Source: Selaginella tamariscina
Lineage: Eukaryota > Streptophyta > Lycopodiopsida > Selaginellales > Selaginellaceae
DNA: 64,000 nt
Assembly: GCA_003024785.1 (NCBI GenBank)
Contig: PUQB01000490.1
Span: 126,745 to 190,744 of the forward strand
Direction of reading: 5' to 3'
The notes under the pieces are model-generated. The model was not told where the DNA came from and ran no database searches. It saw only the letters and a list, made by a program, of their open reading frames with translations. Made by a program: the position numbers and the translations under genes. Of this stretch, positions 25,246 through 37,062 are shown in pieces (the stretch's first letter is position 1; the number at the start of each line of letters is the position of its first letter).

Positions 25246-25260
25246 CTGCCCCCTCCTTAT
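25246..25260 (-). other. Polypurine tract of element B
   Basis: On the minus strand ATAAGGAGGGGGCAG directly abuts the 3' LTR. That is the position and composition of the primer site for second-strand synthesis. Confidence 0.85.
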
Positions 25261-25274
25261 TCGTTGCTGTGTCC

Positions 25275-27402
25275 TCACGGCAACACATCCTGCGCATCAT
25301 CCTGATACTCCACCTCCTCCTGATCCTTATACTTCTGAAACTCCGCCTTTTCCTTGTCAAGTTCCTGCTGCACCATTGCTACCTGAAGGCGAAACGCCTG
25401 CGTCTCCTTCCTAAGCTGCTCGTTCTCCTCCTGAAGATGCTGGAACTCGTCCACCACCACCGATAATATAGTACAGTCTGTTGGGTTTCATCTCGTGCTC
25501 GCACTAACCTCTGGAACAGTGTCATCGGCTCCTGTGACATCACCGTGGGCTTAAGCTCCACCACCGGGCTTGGAGTCCTTGCTTAGTGGTCGCTGAACGC
25601 CCTTACTCATCATCCCTTGAATGGCGGTCATCTTGGGTGCCATGACGCTCTCCACAGCATGGACAATCAACCTCTGAATGTCTGCCCTATCCTTAACAGT
25701 GTATCCAGCGTTGACCAAATGATTGAATAGGCTTGCTGCCATCTGAGTTGCGTCCTGCGCCTCATTTCCTCCTCCAACACCTGTTCTACCATCTCAGACT
25801 GAAGCTGCGCCAGAACCTGTGCAAACTGAATCTGCGTGTCCGTAGTCTGCACCTCCTTCCGCGCAAATGCCTTCCTGCGCTTGAAGGAGATATCCGCCTG
25901 CACATTACCCTCTGCTGCTCTGTCACATATCCTCCTCATCCAAGTGGAAATCAGGAACTGCCATGCCCTGTGATCCCCCACGATACACACCCCTGCCATA
26001 CATACCTCCGTGTGACCTTGGTGATGACTGGAATGGCGTGGGTTGAATTGGTGTCTCGGAAACTTCGATCCTCGCACCATCTCTTCCACTTCCTTTGCAA
26101 TTTCCACTACCCCATCATCGTTATATCCCGTTGCCGGCGTAACCGTCGAAACTGGAGTATCAGCAGATGACTCGAACCCCTTCCGTTTCCCTTCTTGCTC
26201 ATCCGTCCGTTCATTCGTTGCTGCCTTATCCTTCTCGCATATCTTCGCTTCGAAAGGATCCACCGTCTCTAATGGCACGATCATCATGGGCTGTTCCTCC
26301 TGTAACGACTTTGGGTGACCTCCTGATCTATTATCACCTGCTTCTGAGATTCCGACTTAATCTCCTGCCTTTTCGTCCTCCGCTCCTTATCCACTTCATG
26401 CGACTCCTCTTCCTGCTGCTCCCAGGTTCTTCCTTTTCTCCTTGCTCAAATAATTCTTCATCCTCTGCATCATACCCCCTGACTGTTCATCCTCTTCTTC
26501 CTCCAAATCTACCACCAATCTCTGCTCCGGTCCTTCCTGCGCCCTCACCTTCTGCTTTCCAGTCTTGCCTCCCGACCTTGTAGTCCTCTTCACCAGTGCC
26601 TGCTTCTCCACCTTAGGCTTCTTCTTCTTGTGCATCTTTTCTCCCTGTTTCTCTTCCTCCCCTTGCAGGTCCCCTTCTAATTCCTTCCCTTTAGCTTCCG
26701 ATCCTTTCCGCTTCCCCTGCTTCTTCTGAAACAATCTGTCTCCTTCCTCACCTGTTTCATCCGAGCCACAATTTCTGGCCCTGCCGGCTCTCCATGCAGG
26801 CGCACATAATCTGCAATTACCTGTACCCACGTAAACGCCATCATTAATGAAGGCTCTCCTTTCTTCTCCAATTCCTGCATGGCGCATAGGTGCTCTCTCA
26901 ACCTCTTCATCAAATACCGAGCCACTCCCACCGGCCTCTTTGCCTTCAATCCATCATACAAGGACATCACTGGGTTTGACGCCGTGATGTGTGATGTTCG
27001 GAACTCAAAAGCATTGACAATGAAATTCACTGCCAACTGCGTCTCCTCCACGAGATCGAAAAGCTTTAGACCTACCTTACTCACATACTGCTTCCCTTCT
27101 TTCAGAAAGTCAGTAAGGTGAGATCTATCTGCCTTAACTTCTCCCTCTGATCTCGGCAACAGGAAAACCTTTTCTAGAAGCTTCTCTGTGAAGAGGAGTT
27201 TCCTCTCCTCCGAATACGCTACAAATCCTATCTCAGGCTTATCCACCTTTTCCATCAGCATAACCAGTGTGAAACACTGCTCATCATGAGGCTCTCCATC
27301 CTTCAAAATCTGCACATACTCCCACAATCCAAGCTCCCTCAACACCTTCTCCATTTCTAAGGAGAAATCCCACTTTGTATGTACTAGTTGTACCTGACCC
27401 AA
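25275..27402 (-). mobile_element. Extra sense-strand reading frames of element B between integrase and 3' LTR
   Basis: About 2.1 kb of coding-like sequence lies downstream of integrase on the element's sense strand. Separate open segments: 26677-27402 (241 codons, starts MGQVQLVHTKWDFSLEMEKV), 26396-26887 (rich in K, E and R, with KKKKPKVEK, which resembles a nuclear localisation signal), 25667-26287 (charged) and 25275-25460 (a heptad-like coiled coil, FQHLQEENEQLRKETQAFRL). Tat-lineage elements such as Retand, and Athila elements, are known for an additional ORF here. Its product has no settled function. No signal peptide or membrane segment typical of an envelope was seen. The segments look like fossil parts of one or two genes. 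Confidence 0.65.
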
Positions 27403-30400
27403 TCTCTCTCCATCGGAGGATTAATCAACTCACGACAATTTCGAGTAGGCAAACATCCTTTCTTTGCCACATCTCTCTCTCGTTGCACACTCTGTAAAAC
27501 CCTAGATCTACAGCCTCGTTTCGTGTGCACTGACAGGCAGAGAATATGCTCCTCAAATCAATAAAAATAACATTTTGCAACGTTCTCCTGCGATATATAC
27601 TTACCTTATTAGCATTCACCATTCCCTCGATTTCCTCTCCTTCCAACGTTTCTAACTGCATCACTCCTTCTTCCTTTACAGACTTAACCCGAAAAGGGCC
27701 TATCCATTTTAAATCAAGCTTTTGACTCATTTCTCCCACCTTACCTCTATACCACAGGACCAAGTCCCCTTCCTTTATCTCCTTTCCTCTTCTCTTTATC
27801 GAGCCAGGCCTTTCTTCTCCTTTGGATAGCCTGTATAGTCCATAAGGCATACCTCCTTAACTCATCCAACTTCTCCAATTCTATTAACAGTTGCCATAGA
27901 GTCCTTCTCTCCTATATTATATTGTACCGCTATCCGCAAGGATGGCACAATAAACTCCATTGGGGTTATGGCCTCCAAGCCATAAGCGAGCTTAAAAGGT
28001 GTCATACCAGTAGTCACTTTATAAGCTGTCCTATAGGCCCAGAGAACTTCCGGTAGCCTTTCATCCCAATCCTTTCGATTATCCTGAACTACCTTCCTTA
28101 AAATTTCTTAAGGACTTTATTTGTCGACTCAGCCTGCCCATTACCCTGTGGGTAATATGGTGTCGACTTCTTGTTTTATCACAAACTCCTTCATAAGCAT
28201 TTCTATCGTTTCATTCACGAAATGCTTTCCTTCTATCACTCACAATTTCCTTAGGAATGCCATAACGTACTATTATAGTATTGTATATGACCTTTGCTGT
28301 ATTATATGCATCGGCCCTTCTCATAGGCTCTGCCTCTACCCATTTCGTCATATAATCTGTTAAAACCAATATGTATTGATTCCTTTTTGAGCTCATAGGA
28401 TTAATTGGTCCTATAAAATCCATTCCCCATTTCTGGAAAGGTTCTAGTGGGAGAACTGGATTATAAGGTTGTATTTGTTTCTTTGGAGGTAATTGTGCAC
28501 GTTGGCATTTATCACATGCCTTACAATAGCTACCTACCTCCCTCCATAAAGTAGGCCACCATAATCCTGCCTGAAGGATTTTCCTTCCTGTTATATCCTC
28601 TGCAAAGTGGCCTCCTGCCTGCCTGAATGAGCCTCTTTTAAAACCTCCGGAACCTCTAAAGGGTCTACACATCTCCGTAACACCCCATCGGACCCCAATT
28701 TGTACAACTGCCCTCCCACGAGAGAAAAGTGTCGTGTCCTCACGACAAATAACTTCCTTTCATCTGCTGTCCTATAAATAGGTGGTACTGTTCCAGTGGC
28801 TAGATACTGTTTTATATGATCTAACCACCTTAATGGAATGTCGACACGAAATAAATTCGCATCAGGAAAATCATCCATAGTACATATAGGAACTTCGCCT
28901 GTTTTAATGCGACTTAAATGGTCAGCCTGTTCATGCTGCCTTCCTGGTTTATGAATTATCTCAAAATTATATTCTGCAGAAGTAAAAACCACATGGCTAA
29001 CCTTCCTGTAAGTACAGGTTTATTAAGTAAATATAATAAAGCTTTATGATCGACAAAAATCTTCACTTTATTAGCCAAAAGATAGTGTCTAAATTTATGG
29101 ATAGCATATACCATCCCCAAAGCTTCCTTTTCTGTGGTGGTGTAATTTACTTCCGCAGGTGTTAACCTACGGCTAGCATAATAGATAGGACGATCCTTTC
29201 CATCCTCTTGCATCTGTGTAAGGATGGCTCCTATTGCCATATCAGAGGCATCCACTTGTACATGGAATTCTCGATCCCATTTAGGACTAACTAATATTGG
29301 TGCTTTAGTAAGAGCCTTCCGAAGTTGGTCAAAGGCCTCTTGACACTGTGATGTCCAATCATATGGTACATCTGCTTTAGCAAATCTGTTAAAGGTTTTG
29401 CGATCTCAGCATAATGCTTTATAAACCGCCTATGATAACCTATTTTTCCTAAAAACCTACGTAACTCCTTTATATCTTGTGGTGGTTGTAAACTAAGGAT
29501 AACCTTAACCTTATCCTGTCCACCAATATACCTTCCTTACAAACAACATATCCTAAAAGGACTCCTGATTTAACAAAGAAGTTACATTTTTCAGGATTCA
29601 AAGCAACTAAATTTTGCCTACATTTCTGGAAACACTTTTCCAGACAATGCAAATGTTCTTCCTTTGAACTATAAACACTAAAATCGTCCATAAAGACTTT
29701 CATAAAGTCTAAAAGGTATTCCTGAAAGGTATCTGTTATAATCCTTTGAAAGTAAAGGGTGCATTGCATAAGTCAAAAGGCATAACTCTATAAGCATATG
29801 CACCCCACGGACTTATAAAAGCTGTTTTATGTTGATCTTCAGGAGCTACCATCACTTGGTTATACCCCAAAAGCCATCCATGAAGGAATACATTTCGTGT
29901 CCAGCAACATTATCCAGCATTTCCTCTGTAAAAGGTATCCTTAGCTGTAACGTCATTTAACTTTTTATAGTTTACACATACTCTTAACTTTCCATTTTTC
30001 TTAGGAACAATTACAAGTGGTGATAACCATTGTGCTCCTTGTATAGGATATATAAAACCAACCTGTAACAACTTATCAATTTCTTCCTTAACCAACTTTG
30101 CATAATTAGGATTCATCCTATATGCATTTTGTTTAGCTGGTTGGCATCCCGGCAAAAGTTGAATAGTGTGCATACAGAGTTCTGGGGGTATTCCTTTTAG
30201 ATCCTTATAGGACCATGCAAATACATCCTTATACTTGGCTAACAATGCCAATCCTTTATCCTTAAAATCAGGATCCAATTCTTGAGCTATAGTCAACATT
30301 TAGGTTCCTTCTCTGTTCCTATGTTGACTTGCTCTAGAGGGTCATTAGTATATATGTAAGTATAATCCGCAGGTTGTTCCTGTAAGTTCATTTCATAAGA

Positions 30401-33212
30401 AACAGACTTATAAAATTTTTCCTGCAACCCCAACTGATCCTCTTCCTGTTCCTTTTGAGAGGCTTTCTTTTTCTCTTTCACGATTGCATATAAATCGATC
30501 TTGCAAGGGCTTTTAGATCAGGGTATGTCTTCAAAATTTCCTCTTCTTCCTGATCATCCAAGCCCTGCATCCAATCATATCCTTCTAATGCAAATAACTC
30601 TTAGCATGAGTATAGATATCCACCTTCATGTCACCTTATCCTATTGTCATTTTTCCTGAGCCCCAATCTTGCACAACGTAAGCAATCTTAAGCCAAGGTC
30701 GGCCCAATAACATAGTATAGGTTGCATCCTGTCCTTCCATTCGTAGGACTATTAAGGATATTTTAAATTTAAGTCCTTTAACAGATATAGTAACTGCTCT
30801 TACTATACCTAATGGCCTTACACTTCGTTGATCAGCCATTTTAAGGTTAAATGGAGCAGGTGGATCGGTCCTAGACCCATCCTTTTACATTCACCTTCTT
30901 CAATAAAATTCACACCTGAACCTCCATCTATTAACACTCTTTTAACTTATTTCTTCCCACATATACTGTGATGCAAGGAACTTGTCCATCATAATCACCT
31001 TCATACAGTACTTCTTATCCATTTTACAGATGTATATCCTTCACTCGAAGGTGGTGTTTGTGAACTAAGCTTAATGCATTTAATATTTGGTTTCTTATAT
31101 AAGGAGCTACCTTTATCAACTGTCCAAGCGTAACTTTTACTTCCTGATTTATAGCTTGGTGATACATAGAATCCATTGTTTTATCATGTAATGGTAATAA
31201 TGAAAAACTTTGTTCACCTTTATCTATATCACCTTTGTCTGTACCTTCTGATTCATTATCAGTTGACCTTTCTGGTCAGGATTTGCTCCTGCTCGTTTAC
31301 ATTTTCCTGTAACAAGCTCTCCTTGTTAGGAATAATAACTACCTCTCCTTCTCCATCATAACAGGATTCCTTCTTCTTCTCTTGAAGAGCTATAACTGCC
31401 CTTGCAACGGGTGGATACTCATCCTTTTCCTCCTCTATTTGAATAAGCCGTGTTGTAGGCTGCACATTAGTCATTCTGGTGGAAGTAGGAGGTTACATTC
31501 CGCCTAGGACATTCCCTAGAGATATGTCCTGTTTCACCACATGTATAACAAACCTGGGAAGGAAAATTCCTACCCTGTGGTCCTTGTCTATCATTGACCT
31601 GATTATATTGCTCATTTCTGCCTCTTTGACCTTGATAAGGTCTTACTTCTCCTCTATATTGTTTATCATTTCTTTTGTATAGGATCTATCCTTCTGTCGT
31701 CCATTATATGACCATTTTTTTCTCCATAATACCTATCCTCTCTGTTTCGTAAGGAACATCATTCCTTCTCTCATAATATCCATTTTAATAAGAACTTCAT
31801 TCCTTCTGCCATATATATTATTCCTGTTCTCATAAGGAATAGCATTATCATTCTATCATTCCACGATTCCTGTTAGGTGGGAACCTTCTAGGAGGTGGAC
31901 GTTCATCCATTCTCCTTTCTCTCTCTATACCAGCCACATTCTGGTTCAGGAAATGTCTGCAGTTCGGGCTACATGTCCTTCCTTTCCGCAGATTTGGCAT
32001 GTAGGCAGTTGCAGCCTACATTCCTCCACTGTATGGCCAGGATTGTTACATTTAGTGCACCATACCTTTGCCTTTATCTCCTCCTTAACTGTCATTCCCT
32101 TTAAGGTTTTCATCATTTGAGCCAATGCTTTCTCATCTATTGGATATTTACGAACCTTTACTACATCAGCTCCTCTTCCTCTTCATCAGAGGATTCTTCC
32201 TTTCTTCCATATACTTTCAACTTTCCTTCTGCAATCTTTTCTATTTGCCTCCTCTTCTCTCATATATTTTTAATTGATCAATGAGATCCTCTCTATCCTT
32301 TTCATTGATAGTGAGTGCTAGATCTCTATATGGTTTTAGCAACCCTTGCTTATACCATTGCAATAAGGCATCCATCTTTACATATGCCTTACACTTTTTC
32401 TCATGTTTCTTAAAACGGTGTGTATATTCATCTATCTTTTCTGTTTTGCCTTGAAGGATAGTCCTTAACTTCTCTAAATGTTCCTCCGGCAATTCCTCCT
32501 TTCTGAAATATTCCTTAAAAGCATCAGTAACCTTCTGATAATCCTCTCTGACTTCCTTTTCTAAATCATAATACCAGTCAGAGGCATTTCCTTTCAATGT
32601 ATGTGGAAATATAAGCAGCCTTTCTGCATCCGTCACCTTATACAGTTTTACTACCTCTTCAAACTGTTGTAAGTGCCTTTTCGGATTTTCTTTCTTTCCT
32701 GCAGAGAATGTGGGATACATCACCGTACCCCCAAACATTCCCAAAAAGTGCCATATTTGTAATAATCCTTTGCTCTGGTGTATTTCCTCTTACACCTTCC
32801 TCCCTTCCTCTTCGGAGTTCTCAGGAGATCCTTCTCCTTGCAATCTCGGTTTATGAACAGGCACTCCTTCCTTCCTCTCACAGTCTCCTCTAAACCAGCT
32901 GTTTGATACTTGCCTCCAATTCTCTGGATCAGCCTCAGATTTTGTATTGTTTTGCAATATCCTCTACTATCTTACCAAGGATATTTTGACGTCTATTTCG
33001 TCAGTTTCAGGTTGCTGTTGGGCAGCCACTCTATTGGCCTGCCTTTGGTTCCTCTGATCAGCTAAGGCTGGATCAGGACGATGGTTCCTCCACGGTTCCA
33101 TTCATTCCTTCTCCTTTACACATCCGGCTCTACACCTTCTAGCCTTTTTCAGAATGAGAATTCTATCTTTTTAGCCTCTTTTCTCAATGAATGCTAACAC
33201 TGCAATGGCGAA

Positions 33213-33230
33213 ATCCCTCCGTGGTCGCCA
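33213..33230 (-). other. Primer-binding site of element B
   Basis: Two bases inside the 5' LTR the minus strand reads TGGCGACCACGGAGGGAT. It starts with the TGG that pairs with a tRNA 3' CCA end. A tRNA ending GUCGCCA would fit. I have not assigned the tRNA. Confidence 0.7.
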
Positions 33231-33232
33231 AA

Positions 33233-33674
33233 TGTTAAACAGGAAAATCGAAAACCCATCTTTTCCTGTTTAACCGGTTTCCTTTCTCCTAACCTTTAAG
33301 AAAGGCTACACACTTTCTTTCTCAACTCTCCACATATATATATATCAAAACTCTTCTCTCAAAGCCACAATGACTGGTCTCCGAAGTCAAGGGCAAGAAC
33401 GGATTTTGGCTATTGCCTTGTTAGATCCATTCATTAGAGTATACATACATACAACAGATCTTATAATATGCACCTTTCATTACTTCATGAATACAAGAGA
33501 CAAAGTGTAGAGAACCTCTATCTCTGCTAGAACTTCAAATGGAACCCTCCTATATTGCCCTAACTCCCCTTAACTACCCTTCCTCTTGCTACGTCAACCT
33601 TTTACTACAGACCTTCCTACCCTTATTCTTTCTACAATAGGATGCCCTATGCTCCTAATATTTTACCTTTAACA
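33233..33674 (-). repeat. 5' LTR of element B (right end)
   Basis: A 442-bp LTR with the same TG...CA termini as the left LTR and the same internal 12-bp inverted repeat. It is followed by the GGATG target duplication at 33675-33679. Confidence 0.92.
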
Positions 33675-33679
33675 GGATG

Positions 33680-34188
33680 ATATCCTCCTAAAAACATGCA
33701 TTTTTCCTCACAATGATCTGTCAATGGCCAAAAAGAGTTTTGACATTGTAGTTTCAGGTAAGTTTCCATTCCACCTTGAGATAGGAGAAGGTCAAAGCCC
33801 AGTCTCGCTGAAAGATGGGGATGTAGTCATCATACAAACCTGAGCAAGTTTGCAAGCAGGGCTTGTACTTTCAAGCAATGTGCAGGGGTGCTCATCAAAG
33901 ATACAATGGTTAAAAGAATGCTCAAGGGATGGAGAACAGCTCCTAGTGCCTTGTACACTTCAACAGAACACCAAACAAAAGTGGACTAAAGTGGAGCGCT
34001 TTCTATTTTGTCAGAAGACAGAACAAGGTTACAAGGTCATTCAGTTGAATGACGTTCTGCAATTACATGGACAACGTGTTGGGGTGGTTATTTCTATAAT
34101 ACAAAGGAGAAAGATTATCAACTCATACCAAGTGATGATGGTGAATATATTTAGGCAAATAGTATTCCATTTTGGGTTGGCTGGTTAG
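33680..34188 (+). other. Unidentified plus-strand coding-like stretch right of element B
   Basis: Open stretches read MAKKSFDIVVSGKFPFHLEI then LKDGDVVIIQT, and after a stop in the same frame a 112-codon frame (33850-34188) with WLKECSRDGEQLLVPCTLQQ and KVIQLNDVLQLHGQRVGVVI. Family unknown. It is on the same strand as the exons left of element B (23849-24240), so the two may have been one gene before the insertion. The window does not contain the corresponding place in unit 2. Confidence 0.35.
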
Positions 34189-34840
34189 AAGTTCAATGCA
34201 CACACAAAGTGCAGCTGACCAATATGCCATATGGCATTATGAAATACTTTTTTGTTAACAATGATTAATATTAAAAGAGAAAGTTGTTTAAGTATGTGAG
34301 TGGCACTACATAAACCATAACCATGCCTTTTCCTCCTAGCAATATAAAGTTTAAACTTACATTTATGTGAACAATATATTCGTAACCCATGCAAGATATC
34401 ACTATCTATATGTGGTTAAAAGATTTTCGTTACTAAAGCTTTTTTAAATGCACTCAAAATATCACTTTTCCCTAAACCATGATATAAGCCACAAACGAAT
34501 ATCATTGTGGACACATAAGCCACAATGAAACACCACTGTATGGTTTTAAAAGCCACTTTCCTCGAGCACCACTATGGAAAACCACCAACTATAGTGGCGT
34601 TGATAGCCAAAAGCCACAACATTCTCAAAAGCGATGACAAACGAATCGTTGTGTAAGGTTTTGTGCCTTCTATCATGTCCTGCCAAAGGAACATCATGAT
34701 GTTATCTTAACAATCTTTACCTTTATATTCCTTTGGAACATAGAGTCTCTTCTTTTTATAATAGAGAATTCATCTCATATTGCAAAATGCACTTGCTTAA
34801 GTGCATTCATTTGTTTTTTCATTTTTACTGGAATATAACC
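34189..34840. other. No gene; short palindromic words
   Basis: Around 34490-34640 the words CATTGTGG, CCACAATG, CACTATGG and ACTATAGTGG recur in both orientations. This resembles the subterminal repeats of some CACTA-type DNA transposons. No terminal repeats or transposase were found, so the assignment is not made. Confidence 0.35.
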
Positions 34841-36070
34841 ATCTCTTTGTAATTGATGAACTCGTTTCATCTCTACTATTAGGTCCAATGCTTTCTAAAC
34901 AAACTCATCTTAAGGATATGCCATCATAAATTCATCTATCAAAATTGATACTAAGTTGAAATCGAGCTAATTTTTGCTCCCATCTAGCACACTTTGGTGA
35001 TAACTTCGACTAGATTTTGAAATATCTCAAAGCTATACGATATGTCCAAATTGCAATGTCATGACTTGGAAGATAATGGCATCTATACTTTAAGGAAGCA
35101 ACTATAATATACATTTCTTTTTTGTGAATAGGCCATCAAATTTAACAAAAGATAAATTTGTATTTTATATCTGAGAAGATGGAACAGATTCTTCACACCC
35201 TTGTCATAGTTAAAAGTTGGATGCATCAAGCTCCACCTCAAATAAATATTTGAAAATTGACAATCACAATATATGCTCAAAAGAGATAGCTTCTTTGAGT
35301 TTGATAAACATTTGTTAACACTCTAGAGTCCAATGCCATGGAATATTTTTTGTGAAATAAATCAATGGAGTTGTTGTCTCCGAGTAATCTTTTATGAATT
35401 TATCAGACCAATAAATGACCTAACTTCATACACATCTTTTAAAATCAATCACTCGGCTTAAACTTTCTTCAATCCATGACAACTTTCCCACCTAAGATCA
35501 AGTATTTTAAAAAATCTATTTTGGTTTGATGAAATATGCACTTGTTTTCTTTAGCATACAGCTAGTTCTCCCTTAATTTTTGAAACACTTTTTTCAAGTG
35601 TTTTGTGTGCTCCTCAATTATTAAAGTAAAAAATAAAATGTTATCAATATACACCATTAAAAACTTGTCTAAACACATCATCATCATTGTACAAAAAGTT
35701 GTTGGAGCATTACATAATTCAAACGACATGATTAGAAACTCAAATGGCTCATAACGTGTTTAAAAAGTGGTCTTCTCAATGTCATTCTTTGGCACTCAAA
35801 TTTAACGATACTCAAATTTCAAGTTTATTCTTAAAAAATACTTTGCTTTCAATAACTTATCAAACAAGTAATCCACTCACGGAAAAGGATATTATTTTTA
35901 AAGTTTATTACATTCAGCGCTCGATAATCCACATACATTTGAATTGAACCATTTTTTTTCATTTCAAATAGGATCAATGCATTATATGGTGATCAACTAA
36001 GCCAAATATGTCCTTGGCTAATCAATTATGTAAGTTATCTCTTTAATTCTACCAAGTCTTGAGAATTTAA
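34840..36070 (-). mobile_element. Element C: Ty3/gypsy reverse transcriptase/RNase H fossil
   Basis: Minus-strand translation shows degraded RT words in the family order: ILFEMKKNGSIQMYVDYRAL (about 35900-35975), YEPFEFLIMSFELCNAPTTF (about 35690-35755) and FLMVYIDNILFF (about 35630-35670), followed by RNase H-like sequence to about 34860. It has no recognisable LTRs and is heavily broken and old, clearly more decayed than elements A and B. Confidence 0.72.
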
Positions 36071-36109
36071 CTGATAAGGGGTTCTCGCCGGAGGGGAAGA
36101 ACCATATTA

Positions 36110-36420
36110 GCGAACTACATCCCATATTCTTCTTTTTTGGATGACATCTCTATTAGCGAGAAGAACCATATTAGCGGAGAAGAAGAACCATATTAGCGAA
36201 CTAGAGATAACTACATCCCATATTCTTTTTTTTGGATGACATCTCTATTAGTGAGAAGAACCATATTATCGAACTAGAGATAACTACATCCCATATTCTT
36301 TTTTTTGGATGACATCTCTATTAACGAGAAGAACCATATTATCGAACTAGAGATAACTACACATCCCATATTCTTCTTTTTTGGATGACATCTCTATTAG
36401 CAAACTAGAGATAGCTACAT
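36110..36420. repeat. Tandem repeat array 1, about 74-bp unit
   Basis: Three to four imperfect units contain GAACTAGAGATAACTACATC, CCATATTCTTCTTTTTTGG, ATGACATCTCTATTAG and GAGAAGAACCATATTA. The last unit shares its ends with the first unit of the neighbouring array. Confidence 0.85.
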
Positions 36421-37060
36421 CATCTTGAGAAGCCACTTTATGAATATTGATATATGATAAAGCATCTTTGGGTTTGTGTGGGAAACCTTGGATGTCAAAC
36501 CATCTTATATGTTCTTGTTCTTTTCCTTTATATGTTTATCATGGGTTATTTTTTGCCTTTCACAATAACATCTCTATTAGAGAACTGGAGATAACTACAT
36601 CATCTTGAGAAGCCACTTTGTGAATATTGATATATGATAAAGCATCTTTGGGTTTGTGTGGGAAACCTTGGATGTCAAACCATCTTATATGTTCTTGTTC
36701 TTTTCCTTTATATGTTTATCATGGGTTATTTTTTGCCTTTCACAATGACATCTCTATTAGAGAACTAGAGATAACTATATCATCTTGAGAAGCCACTTTG
36801 TGAATATTGATATATGATAAAGCATCTTTGGGTTTGTGAATATTGATATATGATAAAGCATCTTTGGGTTTGTGTTATTTTTTGCCTTTCACAATGACAT
36901 CTCTATTAGAGAACTAGAGATAACTACATCATCTTGAGAAGCCACTTTGTGAATATTGATATATGATAAAGCATCTTTGGGTTTGTGAATATTGATATAT
37001 GATAAAGCATCTTTGGGGAAACCTTGGATGTTATATGTTTGGGTTTGTGTGGGAAACTTG
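36405..37060. repeat. Tandem repeat array 2, about 179-bp unit
   Basis: Unit starts (CTAGAGATA.CTA.ATCATC) occur near 36407, 36585, 36764 and 36912, so spacings are about 178, 179 and 148 bp. Each full unit contains TGATATATGATAAAGCATC, GGGAAACCTTGGATGTCAAA, CCTTTATATGTTTATCATGG and TGCCTTTCACAATGACATC. The last units are internally rearranged. Confidence 0.88.
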
Positions 37061-37062
37061 GA

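Larger units (their letters stand above)
1..25741. repeat. Tandem segmental duplication, unit 1 (left end outside window)
   Basis: This stretch matches 39054-64000 in the same order and orientation. Paired landmarks include the UPL stop codon (5991 and 44570), the UPL start codon (13213 and 51798), the DGNHR codons (19015 and 56895) and the left end of element B (24724 and 62981). By eye the two units differ at about 2% of noncoding positions and at roughly 0.3-1% of UPL exon positions, plus many small indels. The unit starts inside element A because the window does. Confidence 0.95.
24724..33674 (-). mobile_element. Element B: complete-length Ty3/gypsy retrotransposon of Tat type, minus strand
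   Basis: An 8951-bp element bounded by TG...CA LTRs and a GGATG target duplication, read right to left. Parts: 5' LTR (33233-33674), primer-binding site (33213-33230), gag (about 32240-32745, with ASDWYYDLEKEV), CCHC zinc knuckles (near 32050, 31980 and 31530, for example CYTCGETGHISREC), protease (about 30636-30839), reverse transcriptase (about 29470-30299, with VPKKNGKLRVCVNYKKLND and FMDDFSVYS), RNase H (about 28956-29255, with MDASDMAIGAIL), integrase (about 27500-28900, with WWPTLWREVGSYCKACDKC and GMDFIGPINP), extra frames (25275-27402), polypurine tract (25246-25260) and 3' LTR (24724-25245). The FMDDFSVY motif and the extra region suit the Tat/Athila branch. It is whole in length but broken in coding, with roughly ten or more interruptions. 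Confidence 0.92.

Noticed and set aside
25269-25466. Leucine-rich plus-strand frame near the left LTR of element B
   Set aside because: It is the complement of the coiled-coil segment on the element's sense strand. The sense frame has heptads and the correct orientation.
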